Source: JTS-RE9 sp964649195 (GTDB lineage: Bacteria; Planctomycetota; Phycisphaerae; Phycisphaerales; Phycisphaeraceae). Taken from it: a stretch of 16,578 nt of DNA. The DNA is taken from contig CAZYPK010000121.1 of NCBI GenBank assembly GCA_964649195.1, positions 1 through 16,578 on the forward strand. Direction: 5' to 3'. Below are positions 7,273 through 15,758 of this stretch, one piece after another; position 1 is the first letter of the stretch, and each line of letters starts with the position of its first letter. The notes beneath the pieces are model-generated. The model saw nothing but the letters and a program-made list of their open reading frames with translations, searched no databases and was not told the DNA's origin. Made by a program: the position numbers and the translations under genes.

Positions 7273-7278
7273 AGTATA
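7273..7278 (-). promoter_or_regulatory. Possible -10 box for the DUF1501 gene
   Basis: TATACT on the minus strand, about 50 bp upstream of the DUF1501 start. No convincing -35 hexamer is seen at 16-18 bp, where the perfect 8-bp inverted repeat at 7293-7315 lies instead. The repeat could be an operator. Weak evidence. Confidence 0.2.
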
Positions 7279-7292
7279 AGAATCCTTATCGG

Positions 7293-7604
7293 ATCAGGAA
7301 GAAGTTTTTCCTGATGATGCAACGGATGGGGTGCATGACATCCGGCGCGGGTATCTTTTCAGAGCCTTTTGCTTTTTCAGAGCCGGGTTTTGCAAACCCG
7401 CCCCCGGGGTCGACTTGCGAGGCTCAATGCCCAAGCGACCCGATTCGCGCGGGGGACAAGCAATTTTTATGGTGCGCCTGCCGCGCGAATTCAGACACGC
7501 TCAGCCCGAAGACGGGCATCGCGTGTCTGACCGGACTCACAGAGTCCGGCTTTCTGCCCGTCCTGTGAAGGCACGTTCAAATTCGCCTCATAAACAGGCG
7601 AATT
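7293..7604. repeat. Cluster of five perfect or near-perfect palindromes
   Basis: Stem pairs: 7293-7300/7308-7315 (ATCAGGAA); 7384-7390/7394-7400 (CGGGTTT); 7492-7500/7521-7529 (CAGACACGC) enclosing 7504-7508/7513-7517 (GCCCG); 7531-7538/7542-7549 (CCGGACTC); 7580-7588/7596-7604 (AATTCGCCT). A direct repeat TTTTCAGAGCC sits at 7356-7366 and 7374-7384. None is followed by a T run on either strand, so they are not ordinary intrinsic terminators. They span the 3' end of the recombination module and the gap to DUF1501. Confidence 0.8.
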
Positions 7605-7925
7605 CGTAGGGACGGTCTGCAAATCCCGAGTCGTTGTCCCGCTTTTGTCCCGATCGTCGACCTTCAAGTTTTCCCGCTTGGTCTCCGTCTGCTGGGCCTC
7701 GTCATGATCAGAGGAGACATAGTCGACCTGCGATCTTGAGTCGCGAGGCAGCCACTCCGGTGAGGCTTCGGGGATGCCCAGTTCCGCCATGAGGACGGGA
7801 ACCAGCCAGATGGCCAGCGTGATCAGGGCCAGAGCGTAGCGGCCGCGCTGTGATCGAAAAGGATGATCTTTGAGACGACGGCGACGAAGCTGAGAACGAA
7901 GGTTCCTTTTCCGACGACGTTTCAT
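7491..7925 (-). CDS. Small single-span membrane protein coupled to the recombinase
   Basis: 144 residues. The ATG at 7923-7925 shares ATGA with the recombinase stop (TGA 7922-7924), which points to translational coupling and supports this start over the longer frame. The N-terminus is extremely basic (MKRRRKRNLRSQLRRRRLKD). One hydrophobic segment follows (YALALITLAIWLVPVLMAEL), then a hydrophilic tail rich in D, E, T and S. By the positive-inside rule the tail would be extracytoplasmic. No family is recognised. The last 35 or so codons run through three palindromes, so the natural C-terminus may have been altered. Confidence 0.65.
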   Translation of the reverse strand: MKRRRKRNLRSQLRRRRLKDHPFRSQRGRYALALITLAIWLVPVLMAELGIPEASPEWLPRDSRSQVDYVSSDHDEAQQTETKRENLKVDDRDKSGTTTRDLQTVPTNSPVYEANLNVPSQDGQKAGLCESGQTRDARLRAERV

Positions 7926-9103
7926 TTGGGGGCTCCAGTAATACGGTTGATCTCGCCCTTGGACGACCGTCCAAGCGGCATGCGGGACATCCACTCGGCG
8001 CTCTGTTGCGGCCGGTAGTAATGATCGTTGATCTCGCGCGACCCGATGTGGCCGACCCAGCGATCGACCAGAGACTCGGGCACGCCGGCGTCGATTGCAA
8101 TGGATTTGAACGAGCGGCGAAGGGAGTGGGCCGTGAGGCCCAGAACTTCACGGCCCACTGGGTAGCCGAGCGAAGTGGCTGTTCGCTTGATCAGCGTGTT
8201 GATCCATATGCGGTCCAGCGGATGGTCACCCTTCGGGTAACGCGTGCTTGGAGGCCCGGTGAAGAATGACGTCTGGCCGGCGCGGACGGGGAAAGCCTTG
8301 CGGTACGCTTTGAGCATTGCCAGAAGTCGCGGATGAACGGGAATCGCCCGTTCGCCAGACGCCGTTTTGGGATCCCAGTTTTCACTGCTGCGGACGTGGA
8401 TGATGGCGTTCTTCAGGTCGACATCATCCGGGCGAAGGGCAACGATTTCGCCGACGCGCATCCCCGTGAAGGCTGCGGTGGCGGTGACAACCAGTTCGAG
8501 GCCTGACAGACGTGCCAGCATGGCGAACACCTGCTCTTTGGTGGCCGCAGGATGTCTGCGGGGTTTCGGTTTGGAGAGCGAGTATCCTTCCAGCGGATTA
8601 GACGCGATGTGCTTCTGTCGGCGTAACCACTTGGTCCACGCCATGATGGTCATGGAGATGCAGTAGATATACTTGGGGCTGAATTGTTGGCTGCGAAGGT
8701 GAGTCAGGAAGCCATCGAACAGGCGGTAATCCAACTGCTGGATCAAGCGAACGCCTTGAGTAATGGCATAGTCGACGAAGATGTTGAGGTCGCTACGGTA
8801 CTTGGCAATGGTGGCGCTCTTGAGTTGCTTGGTCTCCCGATCGTCGATAAAAACTTTGATCGCCGAACGAAAGTCGATCGCTTTCGGTGCCGGCTGAAAG
8901 GTGCCGCTTAACAGTTTGAGTTCCAAAGCTTGAGCAATCGTCTTGGCGAATCGCGAATTCGATGTTTTCATGGACATCCGACAATGCTTCCCGAGATGGT
9001 GGAAGTCGGCATGATAAGTTCCCTTCTTACCGCGCTGAACGAGGGTGATTTTGCTGCTGAGTCGCGTTCGATCTGATGGCGTGTCTGGGGGATCCGAATT
9101 CAA
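7922..9103 (-). CDS. Tyrosine recombinase / phage-type integrase
   Basis: 393 residues with an N-terminal SAM-like core-binding region (about 75-170) and a C-terminal catalytic domain. Catalytic residues are visible: R216 in FTGMRVGEI, H326 and R329 in AHSLRRSF, H352 in WVGHIG, and the nucleophile Y362 or Y363 in NDHYYRP. The enzyme performs site-specific strand exchange through a phosphotyrosine intermediate and would integrate or excise a mobile element. The start is TTG (9101-9103), chosen because AAAGGAAC lies at 9111-9118 at correct spacing; the next Met is at residue 43, inside the domain. It follows the HTH gene by 57 bp and overlaps the membrane-protein gene by 4 bp, so all three are probably co-transcribed. 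Confidence 0.93.
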   Translation of the reverse strand: MNSDPPDTPSDRTRLSSKITLVQRGKKGTYHADFHHLGKHCRMSMKTSNSRFAKTIAQALELKLLSGTFQPAPKAIDFRSAIKVFIDDRETKQLKSATIAKYRSDLNIFVDYAITQGVRLIQQLDYRLFDGFLTHLRSQQFSPKYIYCISMTIMAWTKWLRRQKHIASNPLEGYSLSKPKPRRHPAATKEQVFAMLARLSGLELVVTATAAFTGMRVGEIVALRPDDVDLKNAIIHVRSSENWDPKTASGERAIPVHPRLLAMLKAYRKAFPVRAGQTSFFTGPPSTRYPKGDHPLDRIWINTLIKRTATSLGYPVGREVLGLTAHSLRRSFKSIAIDAGVPESLVDRWVGHIGSREINDHYYRPQQSAEWMSRMPLGRSSKGEINRITGAPK

Positions 9104-9160
9104 TAGGGTTGTTCCTTTCTTCCGCGTTGGTTCGTGATGGAAAACCGCTCTGCAAAACCT

Positions 9161-9412
9161 TTAGTTCCGCCATTCCGGACCATCGAAGATGACTTTGATG
9201 AGGCGGTCGCGCCAAATGAAATGGGCCTTGCCACGCTTGTGGGCCGCGCCCTTGAGTTTGCCTTGGGTAATCCACAGGCGTATGGTGTCAGCAGGTCGGC
9301 CGAGCAATTCGGCTGCCTGTGTGACGGAGAGAATCGCCGGGAATCGCCGATGGAGATCGTCGTTGGCGAAGGCCTTTTCGATTTCGTCGGGTTGGAGGCC
9401 GATCGAGGGCAT
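9161..9412 (-). CDS. Excisionase-like helix-turn-helix protein
   Basis: 83 residues. LSVTQAAELLGRPADTIRLW followed by a short basic wing (KLKGAAHKRGKAHFIW) is the MerR/excisionase-type HTH, which bends DNA at attachment sites and biases integrase toward excision. Its place directly before the recombinase is the standard xis-int order. Start ATG at 9410-9412; the ribosome-binding site is weak. A plasmid-type helix-turn-helix regulator would look similar. Confidence 0.8.
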   Translation of the reverse strand: MPSIGLQPDEIEKAFANDDLHRRFPAILSVTQAAELLGRPADTIRLWITQGKLKGAAHKRGKAHFIWRDRLIKVIFDGPEWRN

Positions 9413-9561
9413 ACAGACACCCGCAGGAAGTCAATCACATCGCGCCGACCGTCGGCGAGGTGTTGAATTCTTCCCGCAGTGCTGGGTGGTTTTTGGGTAT
9501 TTCGATGCTCGAAATGCTCGGAAATGGGTGGCTGTTAGGTCAGCGAAGATGAGCCAGCAAA

Positions 9562-10449
9562 TCACATTCTGCGGCGACGCACGGCAGTCGTTCGCGGCGA
9601 GTCGATCCCCGCCGGCGCCGTCGCAGGGTGATCCATGTGGACCTGCGTCCCGGTGAGCTTGTACATCTGCTGGTGCGCGAGAATCGTCAGTTGAACGTCT
9701 TTCGTGCCGAGCTTCTTATTGATCTGCGATCTGATCTTCGTTGGGTTGTTCACGCCTGCTTTCTGAAGATCGCTGACCGAGACGAATTCATCGAAGGACT
9801 GACTCAAGCGCCTGATGAACGCCGACTGCTGTATGCTCAGTCTGACCTCCTCCGCGCCTTGGCGAAGTGTTCTTCCTTCCAAACGGAGGAGAGGTCCGTC
9901 CCACACCAGCAGGTCAACAGCCTCCTCGAGTCGCTGCAGGTAAGTCTCGGCGTTCCATCGGAGCGTCGTGTTGTGCGCACCTCGTCTGGCAGCCGCTTCA
10001 ACTTGATCAAGAGTCCGGCCCAGCGCGTCGGCGACGGCTGGTGCGCCCGACGGAAGACTGACACCTACCAAGAGCAGCAGCTGAATGCGCCAGCAGCGTC
10101 TGATTGCTGATGCACTGATGGCAGGCTGCGGCGAGAACCACGCGGCAAGCTGCAACTCGTCGGAGGAAAGTCCACGCGCTTGACCAGACGACGGTCGCGG
10201 ATGTGAACTCGTGCGACTTGGATCTGCACCGCTTCCACCAGCTTCAAATTCCGTCACTTGGATGACGATTCGTAGTTCCTCGAGTTCGTGCTGTAGCGGG
10301 TGTTCCGGATCGGCCATCGCTTCGACAACCAACTCAGCGACGAGGCGCGTAGTTGATGCAATAACAGCCCGACGGTGATCGACAGTGTTGATGGAGTGCT
10401 GAATATTGCTGCGAATCCGAACGATTCGAACTGACCGGTGAACAGACAT
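9562..10449 (-). CDS. Unknown protein with possible C-terminal winged helix
   Basis: 295 residues. A GGAGG at 10455-10459, five bases before the ATG at 10447-10449, strongly supports the start. The N-terminal third has RAVIASTTRLVAELVVEAM. The middle has SDELQLAAWFSPQPAISASA and repeated helical stretches. Residues about 205-275 (SIQQSAFIRRLSQSFDEFVS, SDLQKAGVNNPTKIRSQINK, then QQMYKLTG) resemble a winged-helix DNA-binding domain ending in a KL-hairpin. Opposing plus-strand frames are shadows. It may regulate the recombination module. It lies 15 bp after the 66-residue gene. Confidence 0.7.
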   Translation of the reverse strand: MSVHRSVRIVRIRSNIQHSINTVDHRRAVIASTTRLVAELVVEAMADPEHPLQHELEELRIVIQVTEFEAGGSGADPSRTSSHPRPSSGQARGLSSDELQLAAWFSPQPAISASAIRRCWRIQLLLLVGVSLPSGAPAVADALGRTLDQVEAAARRGAHNTTLRWNAETYLQRLEEAVDLLVWDGPLLRLEGRTLRQGAEEVRLSIQQSAFIRRLSQSFDEFVSVSDLQKAGVNNPTKIRSQINKKLGTKDVQLTILAHQQMYKLTGTQVHMDHPATAPAGIDSPRTTAVRRRRM

Positions 10450-10454
10450 CGGAG

Positions 10455-10459
10455 CCTCC
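10455..10459 (-). promoter_or_regulatory. Strong ribosome-binding site GGAGG
   Basis: Minus-strand GGAGG five bases upstream of the ATG at 10447-10449. It fixes the start of the 295-residue gene and shows that the minus strand is the coding strand in this ambiguous interval. Confidence 0.75.
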
Positions 10460-10464
10460 GATTT

Positions 10465-10665
10465 TCATTCTAATCTTCTTCTTCGGCGCTTTGGACGCTC
10501 ATACGCTATGGGTGCCTTCTGTAAGGGTAAGCGTTTGCCGGCGGCACATCGCTGCTGCCAGTGCCATGCGAGCACGTATCCAAGGTCTTCGGCAAGCTGG
10601 CGCCGGCGTTGTTCCTCAACAGACGGGTTGCCGGTTGCTGGACGGTCAGGGTCGTTTTTCTTCAT
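10465..10665 (-). CDS. Small basic protein heading the recombination module
   Basis: 66 residues starting MKKNDPDRPATGNPSVEEQR, with a central helical part (RRRQLAEDLGYVLAWHWQQ) and a very basic tail (ERPKRRRRRLE). The ATG at 10663-10665 has AAAGGAAC at 10672-10679, the same sequence that precedes the recombinase start, so it is preferred over the frame extending to 10827. No family is recognised. Position suggests an accessory DNA-binding or mobilisation protein, but that is inference. Confidence 0.55.
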   Translation of the reverse strand: MKKNDPDRPATGNPSVEEQRRRQLAEDLGYVLAWHWQQRCAAGKRLPLQKAPIAYERPKRRRRRLE

Positions 10666-12062
10666 GGTTTTGTTCCTTTGCAAAGTGATGGAAGATTCAT
10701 CGGTGGCCGGTCCGATCGAAAAAGTGACACTGAATGCTGTGGCCAGAAGCAACATGGGCGTTCCACACCAGAGCGCGAAGCCACCATCAGTAACCGAAGC
10801 CGGAGCGGTCGCGTTGCCGTTACACAACCGCCACCGGCAACGGCGCGGAGCCTCATATGGGTCGTTTCAAACGTGACGCAGTCGATGTGACGTGATCCCG
10901 TGGTTCGGCAGAGTCAGGTGACGTGGAGTCGTGTCGCAGTTCCGCCGATCGTCTCAGGCGCTACGAACGTGGCAGGAAAATGCCAATAATGCTGACATTC
11001 CAAACGAACAATGAAACGGTTCTTGACGGGCAGGTCCGATTCGTACTCGTAGTGAACCACAATCCATTCTGTCACAACCGATGGCCGCTGTCGATGTTGC
11101 ATAAGGCTCGTTTCGATCATCGGGTGAAATGAAAGCAGGCAGAGATGAATTCGGTGCTGGATTCGTCATTGCCCGCCAATATGGATCGGATAACGAAACG
11201 AAGCAATCAGCGAAGTCCCTCGGTCCCTGTGGCCACCGGAGCGGCTCGATTAGCGTTGATCGGCTGAGCGAGCGGGAAGAAGTCGTGGTGTCGCATCGTG
11301 TTCACCATCACCTCGGAACGGTCAAGATAGCCATTTGAACAGCTAAGTCGCCCTCGTAGATTATGCCCCCTTTCTTGCAAAAATTTAGGTGACTGACGGT
11401 GCGAGCCATGCACTACTCGAAAGAATGCGAGAACCGTGCGCAACTCGCGCATGCGGTAGATTGCACTGCGTGTGCGCAACGAACCCCGTTGGTTCCGCAC
11501 TGATCAGCGCCACATTGATGATCGCACGATCATCGATGTCGAGCGGGGGGCCCCGGACTCTTGCAGAAGGCGGACCGCATTCGCACCCAAGCATCCGAAC
11601 CCAGGCGGTGGTGCAGCAGCGCGGCATCGAGGGTGTTCGTGTTTCGGAGGACCTGATCAGCCTGGCCCACAGACATCCAACTGAGGTAAAGCGCTCGGTG
11701 AAAATGCGGCTAGAAGAGAGGCTGCGCACTCGAACTCTGCAACACGTGTCGGGCTGGAAGAAAGACACCACGGCACCGTCGCGGGCTCCGTTCCGCAAGG
11801 TTTTAACCATCCCCTCCGTGCATCCTCGCCCGCTACCCGATGCCAATCTTCATCAGGTTTCACCAAGAGTGCAGGAGGAACGGGTGTTCAGCCGCAAATA
11901 ACGTCGCTTCTCCCTCCTCCCTCCACCATACGCATAAGGCAATTACTCGATATACTTTTCGCAGCGGGAGTCCATCTGAGCGCCGTGCTTGTCGTGGGTC
12001 GACATCTAGGGGTTACGCGGCGTGCCCGGGGCAGCATCAGTTAGCACGAAAGCCAAATCAGA
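10666..12062. other. About 1.4 kb without a convincing gene
   Basis: Many overlapping short frames occur on both strands, none with a recognisable motif. The most protein-like are a minus frame at 10914-11120 (WIVVHYEYESDLPV) and a plus frame ending at the TAG just before gmhA (RIRQLLDILFAAGVHLSAVL, stop near 12050). The latter could be the tail of an upstream glycan gene. A direct repeat GTGCGCAAC sits at 11436-11444 and 11472-11480. I see no tRNA or clear promoter. The interval may hold decayed genes or a further junction. Confidence 0.5.
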
Positions 12063-12651
12063 ATGATGACATCCACACTTCATGAATGGCTAAGCTCCTA
12101 CCTTATGCGACAACGGAACGTTCTCGAGTCCATCGCGCTTCGCGACGTCGTACTGTTGGTCGACCTCTTAAAGTCAGCGTGGAAAAGAGGCGCTTCGATA
12201 TTCATAGCGGGAAATGGGGGGAGTGCGGCGAATGCCTCGCACTTCGCAGTGGATCTTGGCAAATCGGCCTCCGACATCCTCGCAAAGCGATTCCGCGTCA
12301 TGTCTTTGGCGGACAATTCACCGTGGACCACGGCATTGGGGAACGACGATGGATTCGCCAGTATCTTCGTTCGCCAGTTGGAAAACATCGCTCGAGCGGG
12401 TGATCTGCTAATGGCCATAGGCGTGAGCGGCGCATCAGCCAATCTGGTCAATGCCATCATATTGGGCCCGTCATTCAGGCCTTACCACGTTTGCCATGGT
12501 TGGCGGAACACGAGGACCGGTGACTGATCTCGTGGACCATGTAGTCGTCGTGGACGACACTCACTATGGTCGGGTCGAAGACGTCCAGATGACCATTCTC
12601 CACATGGCGTGTTACGCGTTCATCGAGTGCGAGGAGTTGCGTGGTGAATAG
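12063..12651 (+). pseudogene. gmhA: SIS-domain phosphoheptose isomerase-like gene, frameshifted
   Basis: The first frame (12063 to about 12463) gives IFIAGNGGSAANASHFAVDL, ALGNDDGFASIF and DLLMAIGVSGASANLVNAI, a sugar-phosphate isomerase (SIS) domain of the GmhA type. GmhA converts sedoheptulose 7-phosphate to heptose 7-phosphate, the first step of ADP-heptose synthesis. The reading then continues one frame over (ARHSGLTTFAMVGG, HYGRVEDVQMTILHMACYAF) to a TAG at 12649-12651. Removing one T from ATATTGGG near 12463-12466 restores a continuous protein of about 195 residues, so this is a +1 indel, real or a base-calling error. The residue matching the catalytic glutamate of E. coli GmhA (HFAEEL) is Val here (HFAVDL), so substrate or activity may differ. 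The end overlaps hldE by 11 bp. Confidence 0.75.
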
Positions 12652-12871
12652 TTCTATTCCTGAGGACGTGCTGGATGATTGGCAGCGCTGCCACATCATC
12701 GTTGCCGGCGACTTCATGCTCGATGAGTATGTCTATGGTAATGCTGACAGACTGAGCCCGGATGCCCCTGTGCCGGTCGTAAGAGTAATGAAGGAGGAAT
12801 CACGGCTTGGCGGAGCGGCAAATGTGGCGCTATGCATCCGGTCTCTCGGCTGCGACGTGATCCCAATGGGC
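12641..12871 (+). pseudogene. hldE: 5' fragment of hldE (heptose kinase domain)
   Basis: A GTG start at 12641 (or 12644) overlaps the isomerase stop, an operon-like arrangement. About 77 residues match the N-terminus of the PfkB/ribokinase-family heptose 7-phosphate kinase: VAGDFMLDEYVYGNADRLSP, DAPVPVVRV, then LGGAANVALCIRSLGCDV. The complete protein is about 330 (kinase only) or 480 residues (with nucleotidyltransferase). After IPMG near 12871 family resemblance stops and the DNA becomes the antisense of the helicase gene. The frame stays open to 13174, but that tail is a shadow. The gene is truncated and cannot make an active kinase. Confidence 0.8.
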
Positions 12872-15727
12872 AATCTCTTTCGTGAGTCGTTGGCGCACGG
12901 CCCGGGTCGATTTGTCAATCAACTCGTCCCGTCGCGAACGAACGGCTGTCAGATGATGCGGCACAATATGCTGGGCCGCATGAATGAGCGCCTTCGTCTC
13001 CAGGTTGCCGGTAAGCCACGGCTGGTCGAGGTGCCCGGCGAGCTGGCTGCGCTCGTCGTCGGTCACCGGGCGATAGTCGAGGTACGGAGCGGAGCCTGCC
13101 GACTTGATCGTCCCGTCTTTGTGGATTTCGACGAACTGCAGCTCGCGCGAGATATCCCGGTTGGCGCCCGATGATAAACGCACCGCGTCCCGGATCGAGT
13201 GGTCCAGATAGAAGAGGGCTCGTGGCGATTCGGATGGGTCGTCGGGGTCGATGAGGATGGCGCCCTGGCGCAAGCAGGCGCGATGCTGCTCCAAGGTGAG
13301 GTCAATGACCGAATCGAGCAGCGGATGGCCGGGGCAAATGAATGCCGCCGATGGCGTGCCGGGCACGTGAATGCGGCTCTTGTCGAACGTCACACGCTCA
13401 TACCGCGAAAGCACCGGGGCGGCGCGACCGATCTGGCGGTCGCGGTTGCGCACGGATGCGGGAACGCGAGTGATCTCGTACCGACCGTCCTCACGGGCGG
13501 TGATTCTTCCACCCAACCTGCCAAACGCCTCCATGAAGTACGCTTCGATGAAGTGAGGCTGAAGTCGTTTCGCCTCGGCCCGTTCCATGTCCTCGCGCAA
13601 CTGCTCGATGCGGCGGCTGTCCATCGAATCACGGGCCAGCGCCTCGCTGTCGAGCAACTTGCGGATGTGAGCCTGGTCGGTGGCGTTGTCAATCGCCAGT
13701 TCAAGTCGTTGCCGCACCTCGGGCTGGTCACCGTACCGGACCGCCTCGATCAGTAACTGCCGGAGCGACTGACCTTCAAAGAGACGTCCCAACACATCGA
13801 ACACGCTGTCCCGACCACCGAGTGCCTGGCGCTGGTTGTCGAGCTTTTCCAGCAGGCGGTGATAGACGTCGCCTTCACGCGTTTCGTGGGCCACGAGGTT
13901 CCAGCAGTGACAGACCTCGGTCTGGCCGATGCGGTGAATGCGGCCGAATCGTTGTTCAAGCCGGTTGGGATTCCACGGCAGGTCATAATTGACCATCAGG
14001 TGGGCGCGCTGAAGATTGATACCTTCGCCGGCCGCGTCGGTGGCCAGGAGAATCTGGACGTCAGGGTCGTGCTTGAAGGATTCCTCGGCGGCGCGGCGCT
14101 GGTCGCGCCCCATTCCGCCCGTGATGGTGACAATGGACTCGGGACGACCCAGCAAGGTGCCAATGCGTGTGTGCAGATAGTTGAGCGTGTCACGATGTTC
14201 GGTGAAGATGATCAGCTTGCGGCGGTGGCCCGCCGGGTCGAACATCTCCGGGTTGTCCTGTAGTAGCTTGGAAAGTTCATCCCACTTGCGGTCGATGCCG
14301 CTCTTTCGCACCTGCGTCGCCGATGCTTCAAGGTGCTTGAGGATGTCGATCTCGATTTCGAGTTCCTCGATGGTCCTGGCCGCCGTCGCTTCATCGACCA
14401 CTTCATTCTCGGCTGTCTCGACCTCTTCGGCGGTCGCTTCTTCTGCTTCCTCAAGAACCTCTGCATCCGTTTCGATGTTGGTCCGCGAGCGAAGCGTTTC
14501 GAGGAAGGCGGACTTGCCGCCGCGGGCCAGCAGCCGTGCCTCGCGAGCGCGACTCTCCAGTCGCTCGCGCCGGCGACGGAGACTCTGGTAGATGGCCTCC
14601 GGCGATGACGCGAGCCGGCGCTGAAGAATGGTGAGTGCGAATCCGATCGTGCCCTTACGGCCGTCATTTTCAAGCTGCTCCGCCCGATTGAATTCATCCC
14701 TGACGTATTCCGTCACATCCTTGTACAGTTGCGCCTCAGGGTCGGAGAGTTTGTAGGCGAGCGTGTAGGCGCGGCGCTCGGGGAATAGCGGCTTGCCGTC
14801 AAACTTGAGCAACTGCTCTTTGACGAGGCGACGCATCAAGTCGCTGCAATCGATGGTGTGGGCCGCGTCGCGCATGCGACCTTCAAAACGATCACCATCG
14901 AGCAACGCCATGAACAGCTGAAAATCTTCCTCTTTGCCGTTGTGTGGCGTCGCGGTCATCAGGAGAAAATGCCGCGTGGTGCCCGAGAGGAGCTGACCGA
15001 GCCGATAACGCTTGGTGTATTTCGCCTCGTTGCCGAAGAACGACGCAGACATCTTGTGGGCTTCATCGACAACGATCAGATCCCATTGGGTGACTCGCAA
15101 ACGCTCGTGAAGTACCTCGTCACGGCTCAGCTTGTCGAGCCGGGCAATGGCCAGGTCGTTCTCCGCAAACCAGTTGCCCGTGCGGGCGGCCTCCATCTTG
15201 TCGTTGGTTGCGATTTCAAAGGGAAGCTGAAACTTCTGGTCCAGTTCATCCTGCCACTGCTCAACGAGACTCCCTGGCGCCACAATCAAGCAGCGCTCCA
15301 AATCGGCGCGGGCCATCAGTTCCTTGATAAAGAGTCCGGCCATGATGGTTTTGCCGGCCCCTGGATCATCCGCCAGCAGGAACCGAAGGGGCTGCCGAGG
15401 GATCATGCTCTCGTACACCGCCAGAATCTGGTGCGGCAGCGGTTCAACAAGGGACGTGTGCACGGCGAGCAGCGGATCGAACAAGGCCGCCAGCCGAATG
15501 CGGAAGGCCTCAGACGTCAAGCGGAACACATCGCCCGGCGCGCTGAACGACCATGGTCGGGATTTGTCGCTGACCGCAAGGCGGGCCTCGTCGTCACGGT
15601 AGAGCAGTGTGTTGGAAACGCGGCCATCGGCGGTCTTGAACGTGACCTCCAGTACCGTGTCGCCAAACCACTGGCCGGATACGACAGTGACGGGCTCGTG
15701 CGGGACCAAGCAGGTGAAGGACGACAA
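12830..15727 (-). CDS. SNF2/RapA-type helicase, missing both native ends
   Basis: 965 codons with all superfamily-2 motifs: LADDPGAGKTIMAGL (motif I, near residue 122), VVDEAHKMSA (motif II, near 218), LLMTATPHNGKEED (III, near 260), LLATDAAGEGINLQ (V) and QRFGRIHRIGQ (VI, near 592). An acidic coiled-coil region lies near residues 425-470. It is an ATP-driven DNA translocase of the HepA/RapA-like group seen in defence islands (comparable to DISARM DrmD, and to helicases with a C-terminal DUF3883 domain). The C-terminus stops soon after KEIAHWDHVAAE, where relatives continue for some 200 residues. The start codon is a TTG with no ribosome-binding site, and family resemblance begins only near residue 7 (LVPHEPVTVVSGQWFG), so about 15-20 N-terminal residues are also missing. 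Both losses coincide with unrelated sequence. Confidence 0.85.
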   Translation of the reverse strand: MSSFTCLVPHEPVTVVSGQWFGDTVLEVTFKTADGRVSNTLLYRDDEARLAVSDKSRPWSFSAPGDVFRLTSEAFRIRLAALFDPLLAVHTSLVEPLPHQILAVYESMIPRQPLRFLLADDPGAGKTIMAGLFIKELMARADLERCLIVAPGSLVEQWQDELDQKFQLPFEIATNDKMEAARTGNWFAENDLAIARLDKLSRDEVLHERLRVTQWDLIVVDEAHKMSASFFGNEAKYTKRYRLGQLLSGTTRHFLLMTATPHNGKEEDFQLFMALLDGDRFEGRMRDAAHTIDCSDLMRRLVKEQLLKFDGKPLFPERRAYTLAYKLSDPEAQLYKDVTEYVRDEFNRAEQLENDGRKGTIGFALTILQRRLASSPEAIYQSLRRRRERLESRAREARLLARGGKSAFLETLRSRTNIETDAEVLEEAEEATAEEVETAENEVVDEATAARTIEELEIEIDILKHLEASATQVRKSGIDRKWDELSKLLQDNPEMFDPAGHRRKLIIFTEHRDTLNYLHTRIGTLLGRPESIVTITGGMGRDQRRAAEESFKHDPDVQILLATDAAGEGINLQRAHLMVNYDLPWNPNRLEQRFGRIHRIGQTEVCHCWNLVAHETREGDVYHRLLEKLDNQRQALGGRDSVFDVLGRLFEGQSLRQLLIEAVRYGDQPEVRQRLELAIDNATDQAHIRKLLDSEALARDSMDSRRIEQLREDMERAEAKRLQPHFIEAYFMEAFGRLGGRITAREDGRYEITRVPASVRNRDRQIGRAAPVLSRYERVTFDKSRIHVPGTPSAAFICPGHPLLDSVIDLTLEQHRACLRQGAILIDPDDPSESPRALFYLDHSIRDAVRLSSGANRDISRELQFVEIHKDGTIKSAGSAPYLDYRPVTDDERSQLAGHLDQPWLTGNLETKALIHAAQHIVPHHLTAVRSRRDELIDKSTRAVRQRLTKEIAHWDHVAAERPDA

Positions 15728-15758
15728 ATACGAGGATCAAGGGGATGGCCTTGCCCAT
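15720..15758 (-). pseudogene. First codons of a small exported or membrane protein, cut off by the helicase
   Basis: ATG at 15756-15758 with GGAGA at 15767-15771 (8-base spacing), encoding MGKAIPLILVFVV, which looks like the start of a signal peptide or membrane span. Within about 13 codons the frame enters helicase DNA in the wrong frame (LHLLGPARARH). It lies 55 bp downstream of the small membrane-protein gene, as an operon partner would. Confidence 0.45.

Noticed and set aside
7531..7549. Intrinsic terminator for the recombination module
   Set aside because: Perfect stem-loop but no T run follows on the minus strand, and it lies upstream of the stop codon of the membrane-protein gene.
10914..11132. 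Short frames on both strands with low arginine content
   Set aside because: Protein-like composition only; too short and without start signals or recognisable family.
11385..11901. Overlapping frames of about 150-170 codons on both strands
   Set aside because: Neither has motifs, a convincing ribosome-binding site or clear codon bias, so I could not support either as a gene.
11951..11956. TATACT as -10 promoter box for the heptose genes
   Set aside because: No -35-like hexamer at 16-18 bp, so the match alone is not significant.
12872..13174. Continuation of the hldE frame as a longer fusion protein
   Set aside because: Beyond 12871 it is the reverse complement of helicase coding sequence and shows no kinase motifs.
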